From: Rhodoblastus sp964425315
GTDB taxonomy: Bacteria; Pseudomonadota; Alphaproteobacteria; Rhizobiales; Beijerinckiaceae
Length of the DNA stretch: 39,948 bases
Direction of reading: 5' to 3'
Assembly (NCBI GenBank): GCA_964425315.1
Contig: CAYRNB010000025.1
Span: 1-39,948 of the forward strand
Positions 9,104 through 16,973 of the stretch are shown here, piece by piece. A program made the translations under genes and the position numbers. Numbering within the stretch: the stretch's first letter is position 1; each line of letters begins with the position of its first letter. A model generated the notes under the pieces. The model was not told the origin of the DNA and did no database searches. It saw only the letters and a list, made by a program, of their open reading frames with translations.

Positions 9104-10510
9104 TTAGGTAGACAGAGTTTGACCGTCCGAGAAATTGATTGTCGCGCCCTGGGATTCAAGAACCTGGCCGTTACCGAACACGATTTGCGTATAGCCGTTC
9201 GCCAGAACCTGCTGAAAAGCGATGGAGGTCCCCGCATTGGCGTCGTAAATGGTTGTGCTCGCGCCGCCGGTAATGGTTGCACTGCCCCCATTGTAGCCGG
9301 CATCGACCGTATCCGCGCCGGCGCCGCCGGTAAAAGAATCATTGCCCGCGCCGAGAACGACAGTGTCGTTGCCTGAACCGCCGACAAAAGTGTCGTTGCC
9401 CGAACCGCCGAACATCGTCGTGCTGCCCGCGCCCGCTTCGAGCAGGTTACTCCCTTGCAACACCGACAATGTGTCGTTGCCTCCACCGGCCACCAAAGTG
9501 TCGCTGACGCCCGTCGCGCCCGCGAGGGTGTCGCCGAACAATTGTTCATTGCCTGAACCGCCGACAAGGCTGGAATGACCGCCGGCCTGAAGCGTATCGC
9601 TGCCGGAGCCGCCTTCAAGCGTATTGGCGCCCGAGCCCGAGAACAGCATGTTGGAGCCTTGGGTTACGGTCAGCAGATCGGCGCCCGAGCCGCCGAAAAG
9701 CGTGTCTGCGGCGCCCGCCGAAACCCCGCCTTCCAGGGTTTGATCGCCCGTTCCAGCCACCAACACGGATTGGCCGCCGCCGATCAAAGTATCGTTACCG
9801 GTGCCGCCGAACAATTGGTTGGCGCCAGAGCCGCCCTGAAGCAAATTATCGCCGCCAAACGAAGCCAGCGTATCGTTGCCGGCGCCGCCGGTGAACGTAT
9901 TGGTCCCGCTCGCCGCGATAAGCGTGTCATTGCCCGAGCCAGCGAAGAGCTGGTTCGAGCCTTGGGCCACGGCCAGTACAGAGTTGCCGCCGCCGCCGAC
10001 CAAAGTATCGTGGGCGGCCCCGCTGAGGCCGCCGAAAATCAGGTCGGAGCCCGTGCCGGCGACCATGGAGCTATCGCCCCCGCCCCACATCGTGTCGTTG
10101 CCGGCGCCGCCGGTCAGAGTGTTGGCGCCGGAGCCCGCATAGAGGACGTTATTGCCCGCGGAGACGCTCAAACTTATGGCGCCGGAACCGCCGATCAGCG
10201 TGTCATTGCCGGAACCCAATTTGCTGATCGACCCCGGATCGGAGAGGATGTTGCCGCCAAAATTGTCGGTGACGGTCACGGTCGAATCGCTTGGCGGAGC
10301 GTAAAGAAAGAGCTCGCCCGAGCCCGTCATAGTGTAAGAATCGCTAAGCGTGGTGTCGAGGATCGTGGTCAGCGATCCTCCGTTGAATGGCGCCATATTA
10401 TTGGCGGCCAGAGCATTCATGATCTGGTTGGTCGTGGCCAGGGACTTCTGATTTTGGGATAGAACGTTGCCCAGACCGGAGAGATCGAGGTTATAAGTTG
10501 CCGTCGCCAT
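9104..10510 (-). CDS. RTX (hemolysin-type Ca2+-binding repeat) protein
   Basis: 468 aa. About 90 residues of non-repetitive N-terminus are followed from ~100 to ~405 by glycine/aspartate nonapeptide repeats (GGAGNDTM, GGTGNDTL, GGSGNDTF, GGAGADTV) of the calcium-binding beta-roll type, then a short C-terminal segment ending SDGQTLST. RTX proteins are typically exported unfolded by type I secretion with an uncleaved C-terminal signal and fold outside on Ca2+. Three higher-order blocks are visible (about 126-190, 227-291, 292-358), each starting GSGAN and ending TQGSN/AQGSN/LQGSN. No enzymatic domain is seen, so a structural or adhesive surface protein is likely. Ribosome site AGGA 7 nt before the ATG. 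No type I secretion genes lie in this window. Confidence 0.85.
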   Translation of the reverse strand: MATATYNLDLSGLGNVLSQNQKSLATTNQIMNALAANNMAPFNGGSLTTILDTTLSDSYTMTGSGELFLYAPPSDSTVTVTDNFGGNILSDPGSISKLGSGNDTLIGGSGAISLSVSAGNNVLYAGSGANTLTGGAGNDTMWGGGDSSMVAGTGSDLIFGGLSGAAHDTLVGGGGNSVLAVAQGSNQLFAGSGNDTLIAASGTNTFTGGAGNDTLASFGGDNLLQGGSGANQLFGGTGNDTLIGGGQSVLVAGTGDQTLEGGVSAGAADTLFGGSGADLLTVTQGSNMLFSGSGANTLEGGSGSDTLQAGGHSSLVGGSGNEQLFGDTLAGATGVSDTLVAGGGNDTLSVLQGSNLLEAGAGSTTMFGGSGNDTFVGGSGNDTVVLGAGNDSFTGGAGADTVDAGYNGGSATITGGASTTIYDANAGTSIAFQQVLANGYTQIVFGNGQVLESQGATINFSDGQTLST

Positions 10511-10565
10511 AACGTATTCCTAAATTCCTTGAGCGGCCCATCATACTTTCAACAAATCAACCTGC

Positions 10566-10577
10566 CGCATTAATGCG
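10566..10577. promoter_or_regulatory. Perfect 12-bp palindrome upstream of the RTX gene
   Basis: CGCATTAATGCG reads identically on both strands and sits 56 nt before the RTX start codon, in the 85-nt gap after the upstream gene. It may be an operator; no clear -35/-10 pair is seen next to it. Confidence 0.3.
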
Positions 10578-10595
10578 CGCCACGACTCAAAGCGT

Positions 10596-11498
10596 TCAGG
10601 CGCGCGCCGCGGCTCGAAACACACTGACCCTCGGCTCCGAATGCTGAAGGGCGTTTGCGCCTGTCTCCGCCGGCGCATGAGTTCCGGCGTTCGACCCCGC
10701 GTCGTATTCAATGTCGAGACGCAGGCCGACCAGCGGATCGCCGTTACCCGGACCCACCATCTCTATTTCACGCCCCCGCTTGCTGATGATCGCCGATCCC
10801 AGAAAAAGCGCCTCGCTCGACAAGATGAAACGCCCAGAGTCCACGCCCACCAAACGGACGCGCAACCCCGCGAGCGGCAGCGCGCGCCCGCGCGTGCCGG
10901 CGAAAACCCCGGCCGGCGTCCAGTCCAGCCAGCGGGGCGGGTTCGCGCCAAGTAGAGGCTGAATTTCGATTCTCGTTCCTTGCGGGAAAGAGCCGCGAAT
11001 TTCGAGGCCCTCTATGGCGGAGGGCGACGTGGGACCGGCAGCCCACTCGCCGGCGGCGACCTCGACATCGCCGCGACGCGCGACATGGGCCAGCAGCCGG
11101 AAGGACGGAGCGAACGCGGTCGACGGCTGCGGCAAGGGCGCGCCCGTCCCGACCGAACCGCGAAGCGAAACGCGCTCAGGCGAACGATCCACGCCAGAAA
11201 TCGGCTCAAGCCGGAAAGTGGCGTCGAGCGACCCGCCGCCCGTCTGCCGCCTCACCTTGATCGAAAGACCGCCAGCTTGTTCGGCGCGAACCACCGCGCA
11301 TTCGCCGGGGAAAGACAGGAGCCCCACGACCGCCCCGGGCGCCGAAATGATTTGAATGTAGCGTTCGCTTCCCTCGACGGGACTGGCTACTGCCGTGGGC
11401 GAGGGGCCGGACGTCGCGCCTGAACCATATTTCAAAACATACAGACCGCGATCAACATTAATTATTGCTTCGCGTTCCAATACATTGCGGTTGTGCAC
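10596..11498 (-). CDS. Protein of unknown function, beta-rich, upstream of the RTX gene
   Basis: 300 aa from the GTG at 11498, preferred because GAGGA lies 7 nt upstream; a TTG at 11531 would add 11 residues but its ribosome site is badly spaced. No signal peptide or membrane segment is evident. The first half (YIQIISAPGAVVGLLSFPGE, LSIKVRRQTGG) looks like beta strands. The second half has RRGDVEVAAGEWAAG, AIEGLEIRG, a WLDW pair (~190-193) and AGTRGRALPLAGLRVRLVG, a pattern reminding me of ChW-like (W..W...G..AGT.G) repeats and of uncharacterised proteins found beside glycosyltransferases. Function unknown; co-directional with the RTX gene (85-nt gap), so a role in surface structure is an inference. 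Confidence 0.72.
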   Translation of the reverse strand: MHNRNVLEREAIINVDRGLYVLKYGSGATSGPSPTAVASPVEGSERYIQIISAPGAVVGLLSFPGECAVVRAEQAGGLSIKVRRQTGGGSLDATFRLEPISGVDRSPERVSLRGSVGTGAPLPQPSTAFAPSFRLLAHVARRGDVEVAAGEWAAGPTSPSAIEGLEIRGSFPQGTRIEIQPLLGANPPRWLDWTPAGVFAGTRGRALPLAGLRVRLVGVDSGRFILSSEALFLGSAIISKRGREIEMVGPGNGDPLVGLRLDIEYDAGSNAGTHAPAETGANALQHSEPRVSVFRAAARA

Positions 11499-11555
11499 AA
11501 GCAGTTCCTCGCGAAAAGGTTGCAAGCTCAACCTTACCCAACGTCATGCGGCGTG

Positions 11556-11583
11556 ATATTAACCAGACGTAAACCATTGTCAA
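11556..11583 (-). promoter_or_regulatory. Sigma-70-like promoter for the unknown protein/RTX unit
   Basis: On the minus strand a consensus -35 TTGACA (11578-11583) is followed after 16 nt by TAATAT (11556-11561). Transcription would start near 11549, about 50 nt before the GTG start at 11498. The match is better than at most genes in the window. Confidence 0.6.
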
Positions 11584-11650
11584 TCTAGACGCGCCTTTTG
11601 GTGGGCATGATCAGCGGATTGTGATTCACGGCTTCCGAAAGGAAGCGCCG

Positions 11651-12040
11651 ATGAATCGCGGTCAGACTTGGCTAACGTACGAACAATTTTCGAACATCGA
11701 GCCGCATCTGCCGACCGACACGCGCGGCAAGCCGCGAGTTGATGATCGCCGCGTGATCAGCGTCATTGTTCAAGTATTGAAGTCCGGCGGTCGATGGATC
11801 GACGCGCCACCGGAGTGCGGACCGAGAAAGACGCTCTACAATCGCTTCGTCCGATTGGCGGAAAAGGGCGTATGGACGGCTTCGTTTCAAGCGCTTGCGC
11901 AAGCGGGCGGACCACCGGCCGCGGTTCTGATCGACAGTTCGGCGGTCAAGGCGCATCGCTCAGCCGCAGGCGGCAAAGGGGGGAGAAAAATCAGGCGGTC
12001 GGCCGTTCACGCGGCGGCGCGCAATGCGATTAAGAAATGA
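11651..12040 (+). pseudogene. IS5-family transposase, N-terminal fragment
   Basis: The reading frame from MNRGQTWLTYEQF has the IS5-type N-terminal region (GRWIDAPPECGPRKTLYNRF) and the start of the catalytic core (VLIDSSAVKAHRSAAGGKGG). After that the open frame goes out of register: the expected EKNQAVGRSRGG is found in another frame at about 11979-12015, past a G-rich/A-rich stretch where two-orf elements of this type often shift frame. Even in that frame homology stops after RGG, so the catalytic C-terminal half is gone. Sequence just upstream (GATTGTGATTCACGG) may be the left end. A dead element remnant. Confidence 0.85.
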
Positions 12041-12235
12041 TCAGGCGCCCTTGCATAAGGCCGTTTCAAGCGGCGGTTCTCGGATCCGCGCGGATGGGGG
12101 GCGACCGCAACCGCATTCAGAACCCGTAGCGTCGCCGCAATCCCTGGCTTCGGCTCTCAGGCTGTCTTGCCGGCCCCACCTATGATTGTCCTAGGCCCGC
12201 AACGTTTTCTGCAGGGCAAGCGTCGACGATGCGCC

Positions 12236-13276
12236 TCAATAATCATGAATATTTTCTTCCGCGGTCCTCGCCCCCGATTCGCCGGCGTCGTCTGAGGCCT
12301 TGTCGAACGCGGACTGGGCGTTGTCGCCTACCTCTTCGTCGATCGCCTCCATTTGGAGCCTCTGAAGCTGTCGCTCGCGCCAAGCTGGATAAGCCCACCA
12401 GCCAAGCTGCTGATTGATTTCCATCAACAGCTTGTCTCTCTCCTCGAAATCGAAACTTTGCGCGCTCGAAGTATTTTGGTCCGGCTTTTTCAGATGGACA
12501 AAGAACTCGTGATATTCCGTGTCACTAATTTCCAAAATTTCGAAATGAAGCATGCCGAGGCGCGTCAGATCCCCGATCATCAGTTCAAAAGTCTTACCGA
12601 AAACAAGTGAGCAATGCGCGTCCACATATGGCCGGGCGTCGCTTTGGACAAAACGCCTCCAATTGTCGAACGCGCAATCCAAACGGTGTTCAGGTCGATG
12701 ATGCACGGGCGAATGTTCGCGCAGGCTGCAGCCTGGCTGGGGAGCGCCTTCGCCATTGATGTAATAGCTGGACAAGAACGCATTCTGATCGAAAATTTGT
12801 GCAAGGGTTGGCTGTTTGCGCTGCTCGAAATAGGCCTCCAGCCATTCCGCCAAGCGCGTTGGAAAACGATAGTGATCGAATGTGGCCCGGCAGTCCGGAA
12901 TCGCCATGCTCAGGATTCCTCCTGGCGCCAGTACTCTATAACATCCTTGCAAAAATCGAATGGGGTCAGGCAGATGTTCGAAATTATGAGAAGAAACAAT
13001 ATAGCTTATTTTTCCAGCAAGCCCCCTTTCGGTCACCTCTCTTTCAATCTCCAGCGCGCTTGCAACGATATCTACATCCTCAATGTCGTCAATACGCTCA
13101 TCGGGGATATGCGGGTCTTTTTTCGCCGTCTCTCTCAGGCTTGCTGCATCTAAAATGTCAACTGTGAGTACCTCATGGCCGTCTTTCTTCTTTATTAACG
13201 GATTAAAATACGGCGCGATTTCGATGCCAAGCTTAGATAGATCTAGATATTTTAGAAGCCTGTCTTCTCTGGCCAA
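12236..13276 (-). CDS. SAM-dependent methyltransferase, island gene
   Basis: 346 aa with a TTG start at 13276, supported by AAAGGAG 6 nt upstream; no better ATG is in frame. A Methyltransf_11-like core is recognisable: GIEIAPYFNPLIKKKDG (cofactor loop region), VDIL, IVSSHNFEHLPDPIRFL and YRVLAPGGILSMAIPD. The C-terminal ~130 residues are charged and include a tryptophan-rich stretch (LGWWAYPAWRERQLQ) seen in methyltransferases of polysaccharide clusters. It lies alone between an IS5 and an IS3 remnant and looks more AT-rich than its neighbours, which suggests acquisition by transfer. Probably methylates a surface glycan. Confidence 0.82.
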   Translation of the reverse strand: MAREDRLLKYLDLSKLGIEIAPYFNPLIKKKDGHEVLTVDILDAASLRETAKKDPHIPDERIDDIEDVDIVASALEIEREVTERGLAGKISYIVSSHNFEHLPDPIRFLQGCYRVLAPGGILSMAIPDCRATFDHYRFPTRLAEWLEAYFEQRKQPTLAQIFDQNAFLSSYYINGEGAPQPGCSLREHSPVHHRPEHRLDCAFDNWRRFVQSDARPYVDAHCSLVFGKTFELMIGDLTRLGMLHFEILEISDTEYHEFFVHLKKPDQNTSSAQSFDFEERDKLLMEINQQLGWWAYPAWRERQLQRLQMEAIDEEVGDNAQSAFDKASDDAGESGARTAEENIHDY

Positions 13277-13647
13277 GGTCCACTCCTTTATTTGTTGTCC
13301 CTAGGCCGGCGAGCATATCGCCCCTGCCGCACACGAAACCATGCGAGGCCAAAGGCCGGACCGGTGCGCAATCGCCCATCGAGCATAGAAAATCGCGAGG
13401 ACTGGAACGAGGCGCTTGCCCTCCTCCGGTACTTCGCACTCCACAAGGCGAAAGCTGTCGGCCAGCCGGCTGACCACGGAATAAAGGGAAATTGCGCGAA
13501 CAACTACCGATAGTCGAATTTGCGCCTAATTTCAATGGCGCCGAAAGGTCACGACAAATCCAAGTCTGAGCGCCTCACCGAAAATCGGACAGTGACGTAA
13601 GCTGCGATCTGACGTCTGCTGGTCTCCAAGAACGAGGAGATCAGAAT
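13277..13647. other. Gap with no recognisable gene
   Basis: 371 nt between the TTG-started methyltransferase and the IS3 orfA. Short open frames exist on both strands but none has a ribosome site or a family motif. The last ~70 nt (from about 13590) read like the left end of the IS3 element, with an AGGAG ribosome site 10 nt before orfA; the exact inverted repeat could not be fixed by eye. Confidence 0.5.
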
Positions 13648-13962
13648 ATGTCGAAACGCAGGAACCATGACGCGGGCTTCAAGGCTCGTGTGGCGTTTGA
13701 GGCCGTGAACGGCGAGCACACGGCGCCGCAGCTGGCCGCGGCATACGGCGTGCATCCCACCATGATCCACCAAGAGAAGAAGGCGCTGCTCGAGGGAGCG
13801 AGCGACATTTTCGAGCGTGGGGCTAAGAAGAAGGCCGAGATCGACGAGAGCGCCGTGCGGGACCTGCGCGCCAAAATCGGCGAGCTGGCCGTCGCCAACG
13901 ATTTTTGTCCAGAAAGCTCAAACCCTGGACCGGGAAGTGAGACGCGGCATGATCGAGCCTGA
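13648..13962 (+). pseudogene. IS3-family orfA, frameshifted near its end
   Basis: The product is the helix-turn-helix orfA of IS3-family elements: MSKRRNHDAGFKARVAFEAV, AAAYGVHPTMIHQEKKALLEG, IFERGAKKKAEID and KIGELAVANDF. The family continues NDFLSRKLKPWTGK; here the run of T at about 13901-13907 is one base short, so the frame reads NDFCPESSNPG and runs on to 13962. Restoring one T gives LSRKLKPWTGK and a stop just before orfB, as expected for the intact element. Confidence 0.85.
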
Positions 13963-14281
13963 CCATCCGAAATTGTCGATTGGATCACAATGCCGCCCGC
14001 TGTCGCTCCCGCGGTCGTCATTCTATGACAAGCCGCAGGGCGAGAACGAGACGAAGCTCGCGCTGATGCCGCTGATCGACAGGCAGTTTCTGGAGACGCC
14101 GTTTTACGGCGTCCAGCAGATGACCTGGCGTTTGCAGAATGAGGGCTATCCGGTGAACGTGAAGCGCATCCGGCGGCTGATGAGGCTCATGCGCCTAATG
14201 CCGATCTACCAGAAGCCGAAACCAGCAGGCCATGAAAGTAGCTTAAATCACCCCGGTAATTGTCCAAACAGCCGGGAGTAG
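13949..14281 (+). pseudogene. IS3-family orfB (DDE transposase), truncated
   Basis: From the ATG at 13949 the frame reads MIEPDHPKLSIGSQC, then the N-terminal region of IS3 orfB (SLPRSSFYDKPQGE, LETPFYGVQQMTWRLQNEG, KRIRRLMRLM, PIYQKPKPAG). Homology ends near 14240, before the DDE catalytic domain, and the frame runs into unrelated sequence and stops at 14281. The catalytic core is missing, so the element cannot move on its own. Confidence 0.85.
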
Positions 14282-14289
14282 CTCAGTCG

Positions 14290-15576
14290 ATGTCGAAAAA
14301 ACGTCGTTTCAATTTCTCGTCTGCCGCTTATGGTCATCAGGCTTCGGTGTCGCTTTTCCCTTGCGTCAGTTCCAAAAATGAGCCAGACGGTCTGGCGCAT
14401 TTGCCCAACCGGATTGCTCCAGCATCCAGTTTGCTCGATCAAACGGGGACTCTGTGTTTGCTTAAAGTCGATCCTAACACTCTAGACGCTTGTCCTATCC
14501 AGCCGGTTCCCGAACGGCTTTTTCCGGCAGGTTCGGGCGGCCGCCTGACGCGTCGTCTCCGCAATCCATTGAAAACACTTTTTTTTGCGTTGCTCAACGC
14601 CGTCGAGGCGTTCATATCCCTATTTTGGGGCCGCATCGGCCGGCGCATCGACGGACAAAAGGGCGAAGGCGCCAAAATCGCGATCTACGTCCATTACGCT
14701 ACCACCAGACGCGTCAGCGCCATGGTCGAAAAGCAGGTCGCCGCCTATGCGCGCCTCGGGCTGGAGGTCATTTTCGTGACCGCATGCCGGACGCTGCCGC
14801 CGCAGGACATCGCGCGCCTTCGTCCGCTCTGTCGCGCCATCGTTTTTCGCCGCAATTTCGCGCTAGATTTTGGCGCCTGGAGAGACGTCGCACTCAGCAA
14901 ATTCTTCCCGCGTGACGGCGTCAAGGAACTGTTACTTGTGAACGATTCCGTGCTTGGTCCCATTCGTCCCCTGGAACCGATTTTCGAAACGATGCGGCAA
15001 AAGGAAGGGCTCTGGGGACTGACCGACAGCCGGCAATTTTGCTCACACCTGCAAAGCTATTTCTTGTTTGCGCGCGGCGAACCGGCGGTGAAAGCCGTTC
15101 ATGCCTTTCTCACGCGCATGCGGCTTTCATCCGACAAGGAAACAACCATCGCCTTAGGTGAACTGAAAATCTCTCAAAATGTCGCGCGAACCGGAGTCCC
15201 AGTCTATTCTTTGTTCGGGACGGAGCAAGTCACAGCGACCGCGTTGCAAGAGCCGCACAGCCGTTACGAAATCGGCATGTCGATCGGCCACGACGTACCG
15301 GGCCTCGAACCGCCCGACACCCCCAAAAACCGGGATGCGAGGGAAATGTTGCGGCTCCGCCGCGCGATATTGGAGCGCCCGCTCAATCCGACGCATCAGT
15401 TGGCGGAGCCACTTGTGCGGAAATTCGGCTTTCCCTTCATCAAAAAGGAGCTGATCGTCATCAATCCTTGCAAGATGACAATAGCCTTGGACTGGCGATC
15501 GCTCGTAACCGAGGAAAGCCCCTGCTCCGTCGAAATGATCGACGAGCATCTATGCCAATTTTCCTATAAGGGGTGA
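14290..15576 (+). CDS. RgpF-like rhamnan synthesis protein
   Basis: 428 aa from ATG 14290. From residue ~125 it follows the rhamnan synthesis protein F family: AKIAIYVHYATTRRVSAMV, LGLEVIFVTACRTLPPQDI, ALDFGAWRDV, ELLLVNDSVLGPI, LWGLTDSRQF and HLQSYFLFARGEP. The family acts in assembly of rhamnose-containing or related cell-wall and O-antigen polymers. The first ~85 residues are poorly conserved and contain a basic/hydrophobic stretch (PLKTLFFALLNAVEAFISLF) that may associate with the membrane. It lies directly after the truncated IS3 element, 50 nt from its break, so the native promoter may be lost. GGGAG 12 nt before the ATG is a distant ribosome site. Confidence 0.82.
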   Translation: MSKKRRFNFSSAAYGHQASVSLFPCVSSKNEPDGLAHLPNRIAPASSLLDQTGTLCLLKVDPNTLDACPIQPVPERLFPAGSGGRLTRRLRNPLKTLFFALLNAVEAFISLFWGRIGRRIDGQKGEGAKIAIYVHYATTRRVSAMVEKQVAAYARLGLEVIFVTACRTLPPQDIARLRPLCRAIVFRRNFALDFGAWRDVALSKFFPRDGVKELLLVNDSVLGPIRPLEPIFETMRQKEGLWGLTDSRQFCSHLQSYFLFARGEPAVKAVHAFLTRMRLSSDKETTIALGELKISQNVARTGVPVYSLFGTEQVTATALQEPHSRYEIGMSIGHDVPGLEPPDTPKNRDAREMLRLRRAILERPLNPTHQLAEPLVRKFGFPFIKKELIVINPCKMTIALDWRSLVTEESPCSVEMIDEHLCQFSYKG

Positions 15577-15615
15577 GTTGGGACGCCGCACCGGCGTGAA
15601 ACAGCCGACGCTTCG

Positions 15616-15633
15616 GCGCGGACGCGCTTTTTT
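15616..15633 (+). terminator. Probable terminator after the RgpF-like gene
   Basis: A short GC stem (GCGC-GGAC-GCGC, 15616-15627) is followed at once by six T (15628-15633), 40 nt after the stop. The stem is only 4 bp, so confidence is moderate. Confidence 0.4.
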
Positions 15634-15699
15634 CCATCGCCCTCCAGCCGTTGGGACACCTTCGACGCCTTTAGCTTGACGGCGGATCGAGACCTTTTT

Positions 15700-16173
15700 T
15701 CAGACGAAATCGATCTTGACGATTTCATAACTCTTGCCGCCGCCGGGCGTATTGACCTCCACGGCGTCGCCGACCTTCTTGCCGATCAGGGCGCGGGAAA
15801 TCGGCGAGGAAACCGACACTTTTCCCGCCTTCACGTCGGCTTCCATGTCGCCGACGATCTGGTAGCGCTTTTCGGCCTCCGTATCCTCGTCGATCAGGGT
15901 GACGGTGGCGCCGAATTTGACCGTACTGCCGGACAATTTGCTGACGTCGATCACATCGGCGCGCGAAATCTTGTCCTCCAGGTCGGCGATGCGCCCCTCG
16001 TTCAGCGCCTGCGTCTCCTTGGCGGCGTGATATTCGGCGTTTTCGGACAGATCCCCGTGGGAGCGCGCCTCGGAAATGGCCTGAATGATTCGTGGGCGCT
16101 CCTCCTGCTGACGGCGCTTCAGCTCCGATTCAAGGGCCGCATATCCGGCGACGGTCATGGGCAGCTTTTCCAT
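15700..16173 (-). CDS. greA: Transcription elongation factor GreA
   Basis: 157 aa, full family length. The N-terminal coiled coil (MTVAGYAALESELKRRQQEE, ISEARSHGDLSENAEYHAAK) carries the acidic tip residues in DLSENAEY that enter the RNA polymerase secondary channel and stimulate cleavage of backtracked RNA. The C-terminal FKBP-like domain is IVGDMEADVKAGKVSVSSPI and VEVNTPGGGKSYEIV. It is read downstream of alkB, but a hairpin at 16242-16261 lies between them, so it may also have its own promoter in the 147-nt gap. Confidence 0.96.
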   Translation of the reverse strand: MEKLPMTVAGYAALESELKRRQQEERPRIIQAISEARSHGDLSENAEYHAAKETQALNEGRIADLEDKISRADVIDVSKLSGSTVKFGATVTLIDEDTEAEKRYQIVGDMEADVKAGKVSVSSPISRALIGKKVGDAVEVNTPGGGKSYEIVKIDFV

Positions 16174-16241
16174 CCTGCAACTCTTTCAGATCGCTTTGAT
16201 TGGATCGCCCGCGAAAATTCGCCGCGGGGACAAAACGCGCA

Positions 16242-16261
16242 ACGCGCCCGTAAGGGCGCGT
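16242..16261 (-). terminator. Hairpin between alkB and greA
   Basis: ACGCGCCC (16242-16249) pairs perfectly with GGGCGCGT (16254-16261) across a 4-nt loop. On the minus strand it is followed by TGCGCGTTTTG, so it could end the gshB-glnD-grpE-alkB transcript or act as a partial terminator before greA. Confidence 0.5.
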
Positions 16262-16320
16262 CGAAGGCTGTCAGCCAGAACGGATATGATGGAACAGGCG
16301 GGCGCTCAGGTCAACTCTCT

Positions 16321-16953
16321 CTAACCGCTCTCTTGGGCCGCCGCGTTTTTTCGCGCCCGTCGCAGGGTCAGGTTGATGCGGCCGGGCGGCGACAAAAGCG
16401 TCGAGCTCGCGGGTAGAATCCGGTCAACCCCGTGAAACATCAGCCGCGCCGGACCGCCGAAGACCAGAATGTCGCCGGAATCGAGCCGCAGCGACGCAGT
16501 GGCGTCGCGGCGCGTCTCGCCGCCATAGCGGAAAAGGCAGGAGCAGCCCAGCGAAACGGAAAGGATCGGGGCCGAAAAATCCTCTTCGTCGCGGTCCTGA
16601 TGCGCCCCCATGCGCGCTTTGGCGTCGTAATAATTGATCAGACAGGAGTCGGGCGCGCCGCCGTCGCTGGAAAAATCGCGCCACAGGCCCAAAAAGCTTT
16701 CCGGCATGACCGGCCAGGGCTTAGCCGTTTCGGGATGGGTTTTCTGATAGCGATAGCCGGAAATGTCCGAAACCCAGCCCCATTCGCCGCAACTGCTCAT
16801 AAGCACGGACATGGGCTTGCCGCTTTTCGGCATTTTCGGGCGATAGAGCGGCGCTTTGAGCAGGATGGCTTCGATTTCGGCGCGCAAAAGCTCCTGCGCC
16901 GCCCGGTCGAGCGCCGCTTTATAGAGGCGCAGGCCGGGCTTGAGCGTCAGCAT
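16321..16953 (-). CDS. alkB: AlkB-type 2-oxoglutarate/Fe(II) DNA repair dioxygenase
   Basis: 210 aa. The jelly-roll dioxygenase signature is complete: His118-x-Asp120 in ARMGAHQDRDE and His174 in LMFHGVDRI as iron ligands, and RINLTLRR with Arg192/Arg198 for 2-oxoglutarate and substrate. NYYDAKARMG and FRYGGETRRD are also typical of the E. coli AlkB type, which oxidatively removes methyl groups from 1-methyladenine and 3-methylcytosine. It starts 20 nt after the grpE stop, so it is probably expressed with grpE. Confidence 0.93.
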   Translation of the reverse strand: MLTLKPGLRLYKAALDRAAQELLRAEIEAILLKAPLYRPKMPKSGKPMSVLMSSCGEWGWVSDISGYRYQKTHPETAKPWPVMPESFLGLWRDFSSDGGAPDSCLINYYDAKARMGAHQDRDEEDFSAPILSVSLGCSCLFRYGGETRRDATASLRLDSGDILVFGGPARLMFHGVDRILPASSTLLSPPGRINLTLRRARKNAAAQESG

Positions 16954-16973
16954 TTTGCTTTGGTTCGGCGCGA

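Noticed and set aside
9104..10510. Repetitive DNA that at first looks like a CRISPR or tandem-repeat array
   Set aside because: Repeat units are imperfect, in frame and encode RTX nonapeptides; there is no constant repeat/spacer structure.
1..15700. Genomic island integrated at the tRNA
   Set aside because: I found no repeat of the tRNA 3' end further right and no integrase gene, so tRNA-directed integration is unsupported.
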